Shown piece after piece: positions 33,288 to 43,232 of a DNA stretch of 64,000 nucleotides (position 1 is the stretch's first letter; each line of letters begins with the position of its first letter). The DNA comes from Agriotes lineatus (taxonomy: Eukaryota > Arthropoda > Insecta > Coleoptera > Elateridae). The position numbers were made by a program, and so were the translations under genes. The stretch is from positions 1 through 64,000 of the forward strand of contig CALNHX010007537.1 in NCBI GenBank assembly GCA_940337035.1. Direction: 5' to 3'. The notes below the pieces were generated by a model. It saw only the letters and a list, made by a program, of their open reading frames with translations, ran no database searches and had not been told where the DNA came from.

Positions 33288-33490
33288 AATTTTATATTCT
33301 CTCTATCTCTCTCTTTCTGACTAATTAAAAATATGATTATTTAAATTATGCTCTACTGTAATAAAGGTATGTTGCTCTTTTTATATTTACAATTTTATAT
33401 TCTCTCTATCTCTCTCTTTCTGACTAATTAAAAATATGATTATTTAAATTATGCTCTACTGTAATAAAGGTATGTTGCTCTTTTTATATT
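33288..33490. repeat. Recent tandem duplication, period 103 bp
   Basis: Two copies (33288-33390 and 33391-about 33490) look identical by eye, including TCTCTCTATCTCTCTCTTTC and ATTATGCTCTACTGTAATAA. The identity implies a recent event or an assembly artefact. Confidence 0.85.
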
Positions 33491-33779
33491 TTATTCATTT
33501 GCAACTTATTAAAGTTTTGCGCCGGCTAGCTATTGAGACTCGTATCTACAGGGCTAGGTTGCTACACTGCTGATAAATTTCACCAATGCTCGATTCTAAC
33601 GAATGACAAATAGCCTCAAAATAGTAATCTTAAACAAAGCTGTTCGAAAAACAGAAAATTCAGCGTAGTTGGAAACACGAATTAACCAACAATCCATCAG
33701 TTCACCTCAGGTAAATTATAACAATGCTTTTCTAATATTCAAGTAGCATGGTTAACCTGGAATTTGTTTTTCAAGTTCA

Positions 33780-34240
33780 AAAGGACGCCAACTTGAATTT
33801 GTTTTTCCTTCAAGGACCGCCGATCTCGCTTCTGGTCTCTGCGAAAGGACGCTAAGCTTGTATTTGTTTCCTGGAAAGGTTTCAGCTGCTGTTGCCTACC
33901 GCTGGATCACGAACCAAGCCTTCTCTAGACCCTGAAAGTTGCTGTTCGCTTCTCGCAGCTCACAGTCTTGTTGCATCTCGGCTGGAAAGGCAACCTCGCA
34001 CAGGCCACGGTTAGAGACGCCAAGCTGGAATTTGCTTCGTGGCGATATTTCAGCGACTGCTACTAGCTTCTGGATCACGAACCAAGCCTTCTCTAGGTCC
34101 TGCATCTTGCTGTCCGCTTCTCGCAGCTCCAAAACTTGTCGAATCTTAGCTTCGAAGACAATCACATACAGGCGAAGCTCCAGGTTCAATTTACTCTGGA
34201 ACTGCACTCCGGAATACTGCCAACTTAACCACAGCTGGCG
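33780..34240 (-). repeat. 168-bp tandem repeat, open on the minus strand
   Basis: TGGATCACGAACCAAGCCTT starts units at 33903 and 34071, exactly 168 bp apart, and a diverged third unit is at about 33780-33900. The minus frame is open across two units (33896-34303) and gives 56-residue repeats with LREADSK and LEKAWFVIQ segments. This could be a coding minisatellite or chance, since the period is a multiple of three. Confidence 0.6.
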
Positions 34241-34303
34241 TCCGTACAACGGCAAATAAATAAAGCACATATTTGGGCACAAATAATTACTTTTCATCAA
34301 CAA

Positions 34304-35289
34304 AATTTATCAAAATCGGGGAGCCAAACCACACACAAGCTTTCGGCTTGGCTTCCTCAACAAACAGTGACAAACGACTCTCTAGGTCACCATGGCAACA
34401 TGATTTACAATTGTTTCTCTGTAAGCGTATATTCTTTGATCTTAATTTAGAATTGTTTTTGTAAATGTAATTCGGGAAACTCTAACCTCACAATTGGTCG
34501 CACTTTTAGTTAAAAAACACTGATGCACACGCCACTAGCACGTCCTTGTAGTCTTGATTAATTGTTAGGTTGCTTTTTATATGTTATTTGCATTAATCTG
34601 TGCCTTCTTGCAATGATTTAGAACCCTTTAGCTGCGTCATCGGTTGTTGGCATTTCGATATGTATACAAACGCTGCATGAAACCTCTGTAACGCTTCTAA
34701 ACACCTTTGTACTAAAGCGATTTCATTAGCGTGTCCTGACGATACACAATTAATCTGTCAGTCATCACAAACTTAGCTACATTTGCCATATTGAGCACAA
34801 ATTTGAATACAAGCATACGGCAACCCTGACGATATTGTTCTATTCAATTACTAACTTTTGTTAATTAATTAGTTATTGCTAGTCATGTTTTATGTAATTA
34901 TCAATGTTTAATAGTGACTCTTATTGTTACAATAAATAGAATAACAACGCTGGATCTTTTTGAATCTTTCATTATTATTTGTAAGTTAGCAATGCAACCA
35001 GAATTGCTGTAAGCATCATACCATTACAATATATTTAAACACATTATACAGTTCATTCCTACATTGTGTTATCCTTGTAGTTATACATTTGAGTACAACG
35101 AACTCATGGGCATTTTAGCTTTACCGGAGGCAAAACTAGTCTGAAACTAAATGAAGCAAATTTTAGTCAAGATTAAAATAAGAGATTAAAATTCAAAATA
35201 CCGACACCATCCAGCGACATTATAATGAGAAAAAAAAGAAAATGATCCAATACAAATAATCCTGCGTCAAGGCCCAGAAGGAAAAATAA
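34304..35289. other. Unassigned AT-rich sequence
   Basis: No gene, RNA or paired repeat recognised. Confidence 0.3.
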
Positions 35290-35430
35290 AAAAAAGGACG
35301 ACCAAAGAAAACATGGGGGCAAAAGATACAAGATCTGCAAGAAACCGACACTAAAAATTGGAAAATGGAATGCAAAGACAGAAATATGTGAAGAAAGAAG
35401 ATTCAAGCTATAGGCCAAATTGACCTCTAG
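35290..35430 (+). pseudogene. LINE C-terminal remnant
   Basis: The frame from about 35290 encodes a KKGRPKKTWGQKIQDL motif and a NWKMECKDRNM segment, one stop, then a short tail to TAG at 35428-35430. The GRPKKTW motif is the conserved end of the APE-type LINE proteins seen at 57.2 kb and 20.3 kb. Only this end is left. Confidence 0.7.
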
Positions 35431-35679
35431 AGCTGTTTATACACTGAATTTATTTTAACGTGTAACGTGGTCTTATTTCCATGAGAATTTGATTGTTGCC
35501 CATTTATTTCTAAGTCCATGCGTTTATTTTCAAATATGTGGACAATAATTTTATGAAATATGCATGACAAATAACAGGGATTGCAACATGTAATAACTCG
35601 CATACTTGTTATAAGCTGATGTCTTTATACACAACTCTTTTCTACGTAGAATACATTTGTCAGGCCATTTTTATATTTT

Positions 35680-35935
35680 ACGTGGCGCAGATGGGTAAGC
35701 GCCAGGCTTGCATTAAGCAAGTCCTCGGTTCGAATCCCGCTGGGGGTCAACACATCACCAAGATACACAACTCACACAATGGTTGCTGCGCAAGCACCAA
35801 AGGCGCGCTTCAACTCTGCATCCCGAATCCGGGGCAAGTTGAGCATTGTACCGCCAGATGCCAGCGCATAAAGCACCAGCCTCCACACCGAAAAGTAAAT
35901 GAGGTTACAGATTATACATTATACCTGTACACCGG
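35680..35935 (+). repeat. tRNA-derived SINE, short form
   Basis: The head has a GGCGCAGATGGG A box and GGTTCGAATCCC B box. The body (CACACAATGGTTGCTGCGCA, AATCCGGGGCAAGTTGAGCA) matches the SINE at 62354-62719, but lacks about 125 bp after the B box. The GGTC at the junction suggests loss between short repeats, or a subfamily difference. The tail is a TTATACATTATACC-type repeat. Confidence 0.85.
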
Positions 35936-35982
35936 TTCCGTTTTAGGCATATTTTACTGTATAGCCCTTCAGCTTCTAAAGT

Positions 35983-36791
35983 TGACACGCACGCAACTTC
36001 GCTCCGCGCGGGGCTCTATGCCGCCGTAGTCGCAGCTGGCTGTTGGAGTGTTTTTCTGAAGTAAATTTAAAACGAGGCCCTGCGAGTGCGGCAGAGAGGC
36101 ATTCGTTCCATTGCATTCTTTGATATTCAGGCGGCCTCGTTCGCCGTTGTTATGCGAGGATACTGCGTTCTCATTGGTTGCATCTGGCCAGCGCGTCTCG
36201 CGCGAGACTCCGCTTGGGGTCTGTTTTGCATTCATTCAGTCTTGGCCCGCGAGAGAGTACAGTCGAATGGCGTGTTTCGTGGGCGCCTTCGGCGTGAAGG
36301 CGTCCGGTGTTTCTTTTGTGCTGTTGCAGCAAAGTTTTGGACATTGTTTATTGCCACGCTTCTCGGCAAGTTGTGGAAGCGACGGTGTGTGCTCTGGGTG
36401 CTCTGTGTTGACGTCCTAATCCGCCGATGCCGCTCGTTCAGTATTTACGAAAGCTTGTTTAGCTAATATTTCCGTCATCTGGTACGGGATCTTTCTCTCG
36501 AGCAGGCTAATTAACGGCTCCTCAGGTGTGTGGTCGCCAAGAAGGCGTTACGCATTCATTCCCGAATAAATTAAAGGGATTCTCTGGACGCCTTCGAGTT
36601 TCACCCACCCCCAAGTCAAATGACAGCTGTAGCGAGGGTCGTCACCCGCTTGCCGCACTGAACATTCCCACAACGAGGCTGAGCCGGTCAAAAACAAGAT
36701 ATTTCGTGTTCAGTTTGTGTAACTAATTAAACACGCCCGCTAAATAACATTTAATCGAAGCACTGTGCGTTCATTGTTGCATTTCACGTGT
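35983..36791 (+). repeat. Older LTR-like repeat, left part
   Basis: It begins TGACACGCA, like 58954, and aligns in order with 58954-59700: the CTCTATGCCG block, the CATCTGGCAAGCGCG-type block, the GCTAATTAACGGC block and the TCGAACGACAGC-type block. It is interrupted at 36791 by the gypsy element and resumes at 46264. TG...GTAACA ends suggest a solo LTR of another family. ORFs in it are not gene-like. Confidence 0.6.
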
Positions 36792-38225
36792 TGTAACAAA
36801 AATAGAGAAGCCACCCTGCGATTGGTTACTAATAATAATGGTAGTACAATCGCAGATCAACCCCCCTATTCCGTTATACACCGCGGAAGCTCTGAAAGGT
36901 TTTTTTTTGTACTTACCGCGATGGCCGGCTAGCTTAATTTCGGTGGCCTTGGATCGCAGGTTCAACTCATCAGCTGTGCTTCTACAGGCTCTTTTAATAA
37001 AGGGATACAGGGCGCCAGAGACCGTAAAGATCTCGAGTAAATAACAAAATAATTACAACCAGCTAAAGTTTATTTAATAAATAATAAATGGCTGTCATGT
37101 AAGATCATTGATAAATTATTATTGTCATAATTTCAATATATTTAAATATAACGTTTCCAATATGCATGAAAAATGCAGCACGCATATAATAAAAATTGAA
37201 CCTCTTTTAGGGTCCTTAATTTACATGTGATCACAATTTAATGAAGGATTAAGCTTATTCCAATCATGTGTTTTAGCCGTTATCTCGGTGTTGACACAAA
37301 GTAGCGTGAAAGCACTTTTTTACAAAAGCACGTAATTAATAGACGTAAAAATGATCATGTGAATATGGATTAAAAGTTACCAATTGCAAACAAATAATGC
37401 ATTTGAATTACACTGTTAATGATACAGTACATTTAATTAATGCTTTGAGCACGTGATAACAATTTAAAGTTCAAAGGCTGCAAACAAATCAAGCCCTTGG
37501 AATTACATTGTAGATAACAAAGTGCATTTAAACATTGCCATGAACAGGCGATAATAATTTCAAGTAATAATGGTTATTAAAAATTCGCAAATCGTTGCAG
37601 GCTGCCGAAGTAATTTGCCCGAACCCAAAACTCGTTGACGGTCGGTGTAATTAATAATCTTGGAAACTAACCTTATCGGTAGAAAAAACTGTGGCAGGCA
37701 GGGATCGAAACAGCTTAAAGCGGGCTAAACGACATCCTACGTTCAGCGTCTAGTGTTATCATAGGGGTCGAGAAGATATTTCGGAGCGTTCCCAATATTA
37801 AGCAGCAGGTCCACAACGTTTTTGTTCGAAGGTTAATTAGAATTTCCAAGAAAAGAGCTAATAACAAAACGGGAAATTACTACAATTGAATGTCAAACCA
37901 AGTAGCGTAAACATACCTGATTTTCGTTCATCAGCCCACAAACAAAATTAATATTGAGGTGCAATAATAAAGCACACAAAATGCTTTCTTGGAACTAGTT
38001 GCTCCAACCAAAGCGAAAGTTAAAATGAGGTCGCGGACCGCGGAGACTGGTGCAAGGAGATAACAAGTGAATTTCGGAAAAACCGAAATCAGAAAGCTCG
38101 CGCGGAACAAAACTTGATATGAATTGAAACATAGCGGGTTATAACTCAAGTGAACATATACAGGCTGGCCCGGAAAAGAATAAATAAATGGCGAAACAAA
38201 TAGCAGGAGCTAAAGATTTGTTTCA
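36792..38225 (-). repeat. Gypsy 3' LTR
   Basis: 1434 bp with TG...CA ends, the 3' LTR in element orientation. It directly follows a purine-rich GTGGGGAG candidate polypurine tract at 38226-38233 (minus strand). Confidence 0.93.
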
Positions 38226-40004
38226 CTCCCCACGACCAAGAGAAATACCTGAGGTATGATTGTGCTAAGCAATTGAAAAGTTATCGTCAGTCAAAAGAAG
38301 GCGAAAGGAAAATAGGGAAATAGATGGGAAATAAAAGAGTAAAGTTAAGAAAAGAAGAAGGGATAGAAAGTTTTACGGAGGGAATAGTCGTGAGCAAAGT
38401 GCTAAACCGATCCGTCGCGCTAGATGAAAAAGGCGCGTCGGTGGATAAGTTAGACGCTTAGCTCCGTACCATAGCCAACGGAAAACGAACTAATCAGAAG
38501 GTTACCTTAAATGTGTACTGGCAGAATACACACATGGACCTAGTCAGCGTACTGAAAAGTTGCTGAGATTTAGCCAACGGCTGTGGCAGCAGCCGGAAAT
38601 TGGCATGGAACTAAGAAATGGGATCTAGAATTAGCCAATAAGGTAGAGAAGAAAAGAAATCGGAAAAAAGGGATACTTAGGTATTAAAAGAGTATAGTAA
38701 AGGAAGATAGTATAACGAAGAGGGATTTGGAAGGGATAAGTCCGATGTCCGTCAGTCAGTCAGTCAACGCAGGGCTGTTTGAAAGAAGCTATTGCAGTGA
38801 AATGGGAAATTAACAAAAGGTGAAGACGCTGTTGATCACAGACACTCAGCGCGGGCCCCCGTAGTGATCACCGCGAATGTAAGCGACTGTGAAGAGCGCC
38901 AAAGCAGAAAACCCTAAACCCTGCTGGTCGAGGAAAAGTGAACAGTCCAGGAACGACTGCACACTGAAACACCGTGTGAACTACCACACAGCGAAACACC
39001 GGAGATAAGTCACAAAAACTTACTCCTGTATGAAACATCGCAGAAGTGAAAATACTACGACAAAAAATTCGGGTAAAACCCAGGACAAAAAGAGCCCCAA
39101 AAACCATACCCGCCCCGAATTTAGGTAAAGAACCCAGAAGCCGGAGGGAACGACCGCACCACCACCAAACCCAGCTCGGGCATTCAGCCAGTCGTCGCAA
39201 CTAGATGGAAAAGGCGCGCCGGTGACGGACCGAATGTAACTCCCTCACCGAGTCGGATGGCAACCCAATCGCTCGCCCCGACCCCCAGAAATCTCCACAA
39301 GACCGAAAGAAACCCGCCCCCAAAAACTATTAAAAACCCAAGCATGAACTCATGCATACCACAAATCCTAAAGGCTACTAAAGAACCTAGTAATGCTGAC
39401 CTGACGCTTTGAAAATATCTCGTGAAGCGAGATGGGGAAAGGAAATAATAAATATTTGATGGAAAAGTTTCCCAAAAAAGAGACCGACCCTGCATGCCCA
39501 ACCAACCACCCGAAGTAAATCGTGCAGGTCTAGAAACTCTTCTGCAACTAATTCCATCGTCAAAAAGACACACTTCAAAAAAATAAAGAAGACTCACGCA
39601 TTCATCACGAAAGCAATCCACTTAAACACACGCTTCGCTATCAACAATAATCTTAAGGAGAGTTCGACAAAAGGTCCTATCGCTATCCATAAGGAAGCAT
39701 GGAAATCCGTCACTCAGAAGGTTTCACCTAACATGATCAATTGATAGGGAAAAGTACCATCAAATCGGCAAATGGAAGGTCGCTCAAGGTGCTTAACTAG
39801 CACTCACAAGCAAAAATATACGGCTCAAAAAGCACGCAATAAATAAAAAAATGGTAGTAATGAGAATTGGTAATTACGTCGAAAAGGGTAAGAATTATGT
39901 TGATAGAGTACGACTATCCGTGGGGTGAATAGGCGAAATAAACTAAACGTGCGCATCCATCATCAGACATACGATTACATACACACAATCAGGCACACAG
40001 AGAT
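38226..40004 (-). other. Gypsy 3' spacer between pol and LTR
   Basis: About 1.78 kb with no envelope-like gene. Two overlapping minus-strand ORFs (39184-39621, 145 codons; 38868-39200, 110 codons) are rich in Phe, Leu, Trp and Cys, but show no motif I know. A 34-bp imperfect direct repeat (38411-38444, 39191-39224) shares AGATG-AAAAGGCGCG. The spacer may hold an accessory ORF, RNA packaging or transport signals, or be dispensable. Confidence 0.5.
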
Positions 40005-43000
40005 TCATTCTTCCACTTGTCTTTCTTCAAAGTAGGGTTTTAAATCTTTAATATGCCAAACTCCAACGTTCTTCTTGTCGGGCACGGTCACTAATTGATA
40101 GGTAAGAGGACCGGTAACTTTTAGTATCTTGCATTTGACATACTTAGGAGCTAATTTCTGATTGAAGGACTTAGAAGCATCCGATAAGACGTAATTCCTT
40201 TTCCAAACTAAATCGTTAACATTAAATCGTAAAGGACGCTTGCGCAAGTTATAATGCTTGGCATTGCGTTGATAAGAATTGTTAAGGCGTTTCACAACAT
40301 CTTGATAAAGTTCAGAAAGTTGGTTAACGTCTGAAGCTAGGTCTTCACGAGTTTCTAAAGATAGTTCTTCCTCTTGGAAATTCTTAAGGCGACCGTAATA
40401 AGTCCCAGAAACTGGTACAGTCCTCCCAAAATTTAAGAAAGAAGGGGTGTAACCCGTCACCTCATGAACGGCGTTACGCAGAGCGTGAGCAACTTGATAA
40501 AGGTGTTCGTCCCACGAACGATGATTGTCCGAAACATAGGACCGAAGAGCAGTACCGATAACTCGGTTAACTCTTTCGACAAAATTAACTTGAGGATGGT
40601 AAGAAGCATTATACCAAACTTGTTGGACTTGGTATTGTTTCATCAAGGCTTTGAATTGAGAACTGATAAATTGTGGTCCGTTATCAACCATACAAATTTG
40701 AGGAACGCCAAAGATGAGAAAAACTTCGTTCTCCAAAAACTTGGCTACTGATTTAGCAGTAGCTGCGCGAACAGCTTTAACTAGAGTGAACTTGGTTAGC
40801 CAGTCACATACCACGATAATAGAAGTGTTACCATTTTTCGTGCGGGGTAAAGGACCCATTATGTCGATTGACAAACATTGGAAAGGGTATAAAATCTTTT
40901 TATGTTGGCCCATTAAACCAGGTCTGGCAAGTTGACTAACTTTACTCGCGGCACAAGTTTCACAATGGCGGATATAACGGATGATATCGGCACGCATTTT
41001 TGGCCAGTAATATTGTTCAGAAATTTTACAAAAGGTTTTATAACCACCTAAATGAGCAGATGTGGGACTGTCATGAAAAAGTTTGTAGATTTCATTTCGA
41101 CGCGAACGGGGTATAACCTGTTTCCACTCCACTAAATTGCTAACGATGGCGTGACGGTTGGGAACATACTTAAAAAGTCGGTGATTTTCAATTCGCCAGG
41201 TAGGAAATTGATTAGGACTTTGGCTAACACGTTCTAGCATTTTTAAGTACCAAGGGTCTAAGTCACCATCAACAAGTTCTAAAGAGGAAATCTGAATAGG
41301 AGCTCGAGATAACGCATCGGGAACTACATTATGCTTGCCCTGTCGGTGTTGAATTTTGAAATCGTATTGCGACAGACGAACACTCCAGCGGGCTAAACGG
41401 CCAGTGGGGTCTTTCATGTTGGTAAGCCACAATAAAGAATAGTGGTCAGTTAATACAGTGAAATGCGTACCTTCGATATACGGTCTAAATTTTTCAATGC
41501 CAAAGATGACAGCTAAACACTCTCTCTCTGTGACAGAATAATTGCGTTCGGCCTTGTTAAGAGTACGTGAAGCATAAGCGATAACCTTTTCCTCATTGTC
41601 AATATTTTGTGTGAGAACACAACCGAGGCCAAAATTAGAAGCGTCACATTGTAAAGTGAACGGTAGAGAAAAATTTGGACTACTCAAAACAGGAGCAGAA
41701 GTCAAACAAGATTTAATTTGATTAAAGGACTTAATAGCATCATCAGTCCAATGTACACGCTGCTTTTTAATACGACCTTTAATTAGGTCCGAAATCGGAG
41801 CAGTAATTGTGGCAAAATTTGGAACGAAACGACGATACCAAGAAGCTAAACCAATAAAGCGTTTGACTTCAGTCACTGTATTAGGTTGGGGGTAATTGGT
41901 GATAGCCAAAATTTTATCAGGGTCCGTACGTAAACCATTTTTATCGACAACAAAGCCGAGATATGTAAGACTGGGACGGCAAAATTGACATTTGTCGAGA
42001 TTGACAGTTAAGTTAGCGTCCTTAAGGCGGGTATAAACTTGCTCCAAGGTGTCCAAGTGTTCTTTGAATGTTCCAGACACGATAACTATGTCGTCCAAAT
42101 ACACGAAAATGTTTTCACCCAATAGTGGACCAAAGAGGCTGTCCATAAGACGTTGTTGACTAGCTGGTGCATTTGCGATCCCAAATGGTACGACGGTGAA
42201 TTCGTACAATCCACGTCGGGGAACTGTAAAAGCTGTTTTTTCACACGAATCAGGATGTAAAGGAATTTGGTGAAAAGCCTGCTTAAGGTCAATGGACGTA
42301 AGATAACGTGCATCGCGCAACTTGTCAAGAATGCTATTCAAATACGGTAAGGGATAAGCATCCTTCTTGGTAACTGAGTTCAGCTTCCGACCATCAAAAC
42401 AAAGTCGATAAGAACCGTCTTTCTTTTTAACCAAAACCATTGGAGAACTCCATGGAGATTTCGAGGGACGAATAATGCCCATCTCTAACAAGCGATCAAG
42501 TTCTTGGTCTGCATGGACTTGCATAGCTGGAGACAAAGGGTAATATCTCTGCTTAATAGGAGTTGCGTCACCAGTATCGATAGTGTGCACGACTAAATTC
42601 GTTAAACCTAAGGTAGGACCAGAAATTTCAGCGAACTTCCCGACAACTTGGTCTAACAGAAGTTTTTGTTGTACTGATAAATCAACTACGCCACAAATAG
42701 TCTGTAGTGAAAAGGTTTCAGCCACATCGAAGCGCCCAGCGACAAAATCAGTCTTTGCTCCAAAAGCGTAGCAAAAATCAACACCCAAAATTAGTGTAGA
42801 CGGAATTGAGTCACAAATAACCGCATCGATGGACCTAGTAATACCATCAATGGTAATGGGTAAAGCAACAGTACCTAAAATATTTTGTAGCTGGCCATCA
42901 GCAGTAGTCATAGTAAGCGGAGATTTATTGTTACATAATTTAAGATCGTATCTCTGAAGTAAATACAGACCATTGCGCCCAATTAAAGTTTGATTGGCCC

Positions 43001-43232
43001 CTGTATCGCAAAGAGCGCGAATAGGTTCGCCATTAATATAAATTGTTAAATAAGGACGGTTGTCAGATAGTTGTTTAGTAAAGGTGGCTGAAGTGTTACA
43101 AGTCACACGGCAAAATTCATTCACAGTCCGTAACCAAGATTCCCAGGATAAAGTATCAGCCTTAGTATAATAGGGGTAAGGAATAGATCGGCTGTGATAT
43201 CTACCCTTTACTTTACGTTTTTTGGATGGCAT
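40005..43232 (-). CDS. pol: Gypsy Pol polyprotein (PR-RT-RNase H-IN)
   Basis: A 1075-codon frame, -1 relative to gag and overlapping its end. In order: aspartic protease with active-site DTGA at residue 76; RT with the ...YLDDIV catalytic site near 380 and a PFGIANAP block before it; RNase H starting near 530 (QCDASNFGLG, TERECLAV, LTDHYSLLWL); integrase with an HHCC zinc region (about 719-762), the catalytic Asp near 787 and 849 and a Glu at DX35E spacing; and a C-terminal GPLTYQL (GPY/F) module near 1035. All key residues are present and no stop interrupts it, so it may be functional. The Met at 43232 is probably not used; expression is expected by frameshift from gag. Confidence 0.93.
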   Translation of the reverse strand: MPSKKRKVKGRYHSRSIPYPYYTKADTLSWESWLRTVNEFCRVTCNTSATFTKQLSDNRPYLTIYINGEPIRALCDTGANQTLIGRNGLYLLQRYDLKLCNNKSPLTMTTADGQLQNILGTVALPITIDGITRSIDAVICDSIPSTLILGVDFCYAFGAKTDFVAGRFDVAETFSLQTICGVVDLSVQQKLLLDQVVGKFAEISGPTLGLTNLVVHTIDTGDATPIKQRYYPLSPAMQVHADQELDRLLEMGIIRPSKSPWSSPMVLVKKKDGSYRLCFDGRKLNSVTKKDAYPLPYLNSILDKLRDARYLTSIDLKQAFHQIPLHPDSCEKTAFTVPRRGLYEFTVVPFGIANAPASQQRLMDSLFGPLLGENIFVYLDDIVIVSGTFKEHLDTLEQVYTRLKDANLTVNLDKCQFCRPSLTYLGFVVDKNGLRTDPDKILAITNYPQPNTVTEVKRFIGLASWYRRFVPNFATITAPISDLIKGRIKKQRVHWTDDAIKSFNQIKSCLTSAPVLSSPNFSLPFTLQCDASNFGLGCVLTQNIDNEEKVIAYASRTLNKAERNYSVTERECLAVIFGIEKFRPYIEGTHFTVLTDHYSLLWLTNMKDPTGRLARWSVRLSQYDFKIQHRQGKHNVVPDALSRAPIQISSLELVDGDLDPWYLKMLERVSQSPNQFPTWRIENHRLFKYVPNRHAIVSNLVEWKQVIPRSRRNEIYKLFHDSPTSAHLGGYKTFCKISEQYYWPKMRADIIRYIRHCETCAASKVSQLARPGLMGQHKKILYPFQCLSIDIMGPLPRTKNGNTSIIVVCDWLTKFTLVKAVRAATAKSVAKFLENEVFLIFGVPQICMVDNGPQFISSQFKALMKQYQVQQVWYNASYHPQVNFVERVNRVIGTALRSYVSDNHRSWDEHLYQVAHALRNAVHEVTGYTPSFLNFGRTVPVSGTYYGRLKNFQEEELSLETREDLASDVNQLSELYQDVVKRLNNSYQRNAKHYNLRKRPLRFNVNDLVWKRNYVLSDASKSFNQKLAPKYVKCKILKVTGPLTYQLVTVPDKKNVGVWHIKDLKPYFEERQVEE

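Noticed and set aside
35695..35760. Functional tRNA gene
   Set aside because: The tRNA-like head continues into a body shared with the SINE at 62354-62719, so it is part of that SINE.
36086..36466. Arg/Cys-rich ORF of 126 codons
   Set aside because: It lies within the LTR-like repeat and is not conserved in the copy at 58954-60546.
39184..39621. Envelope gene of the gypsy element
   Set aside because: It is far too short, and no signal peptide, furin-like site or fusion-type architecture can be seen.
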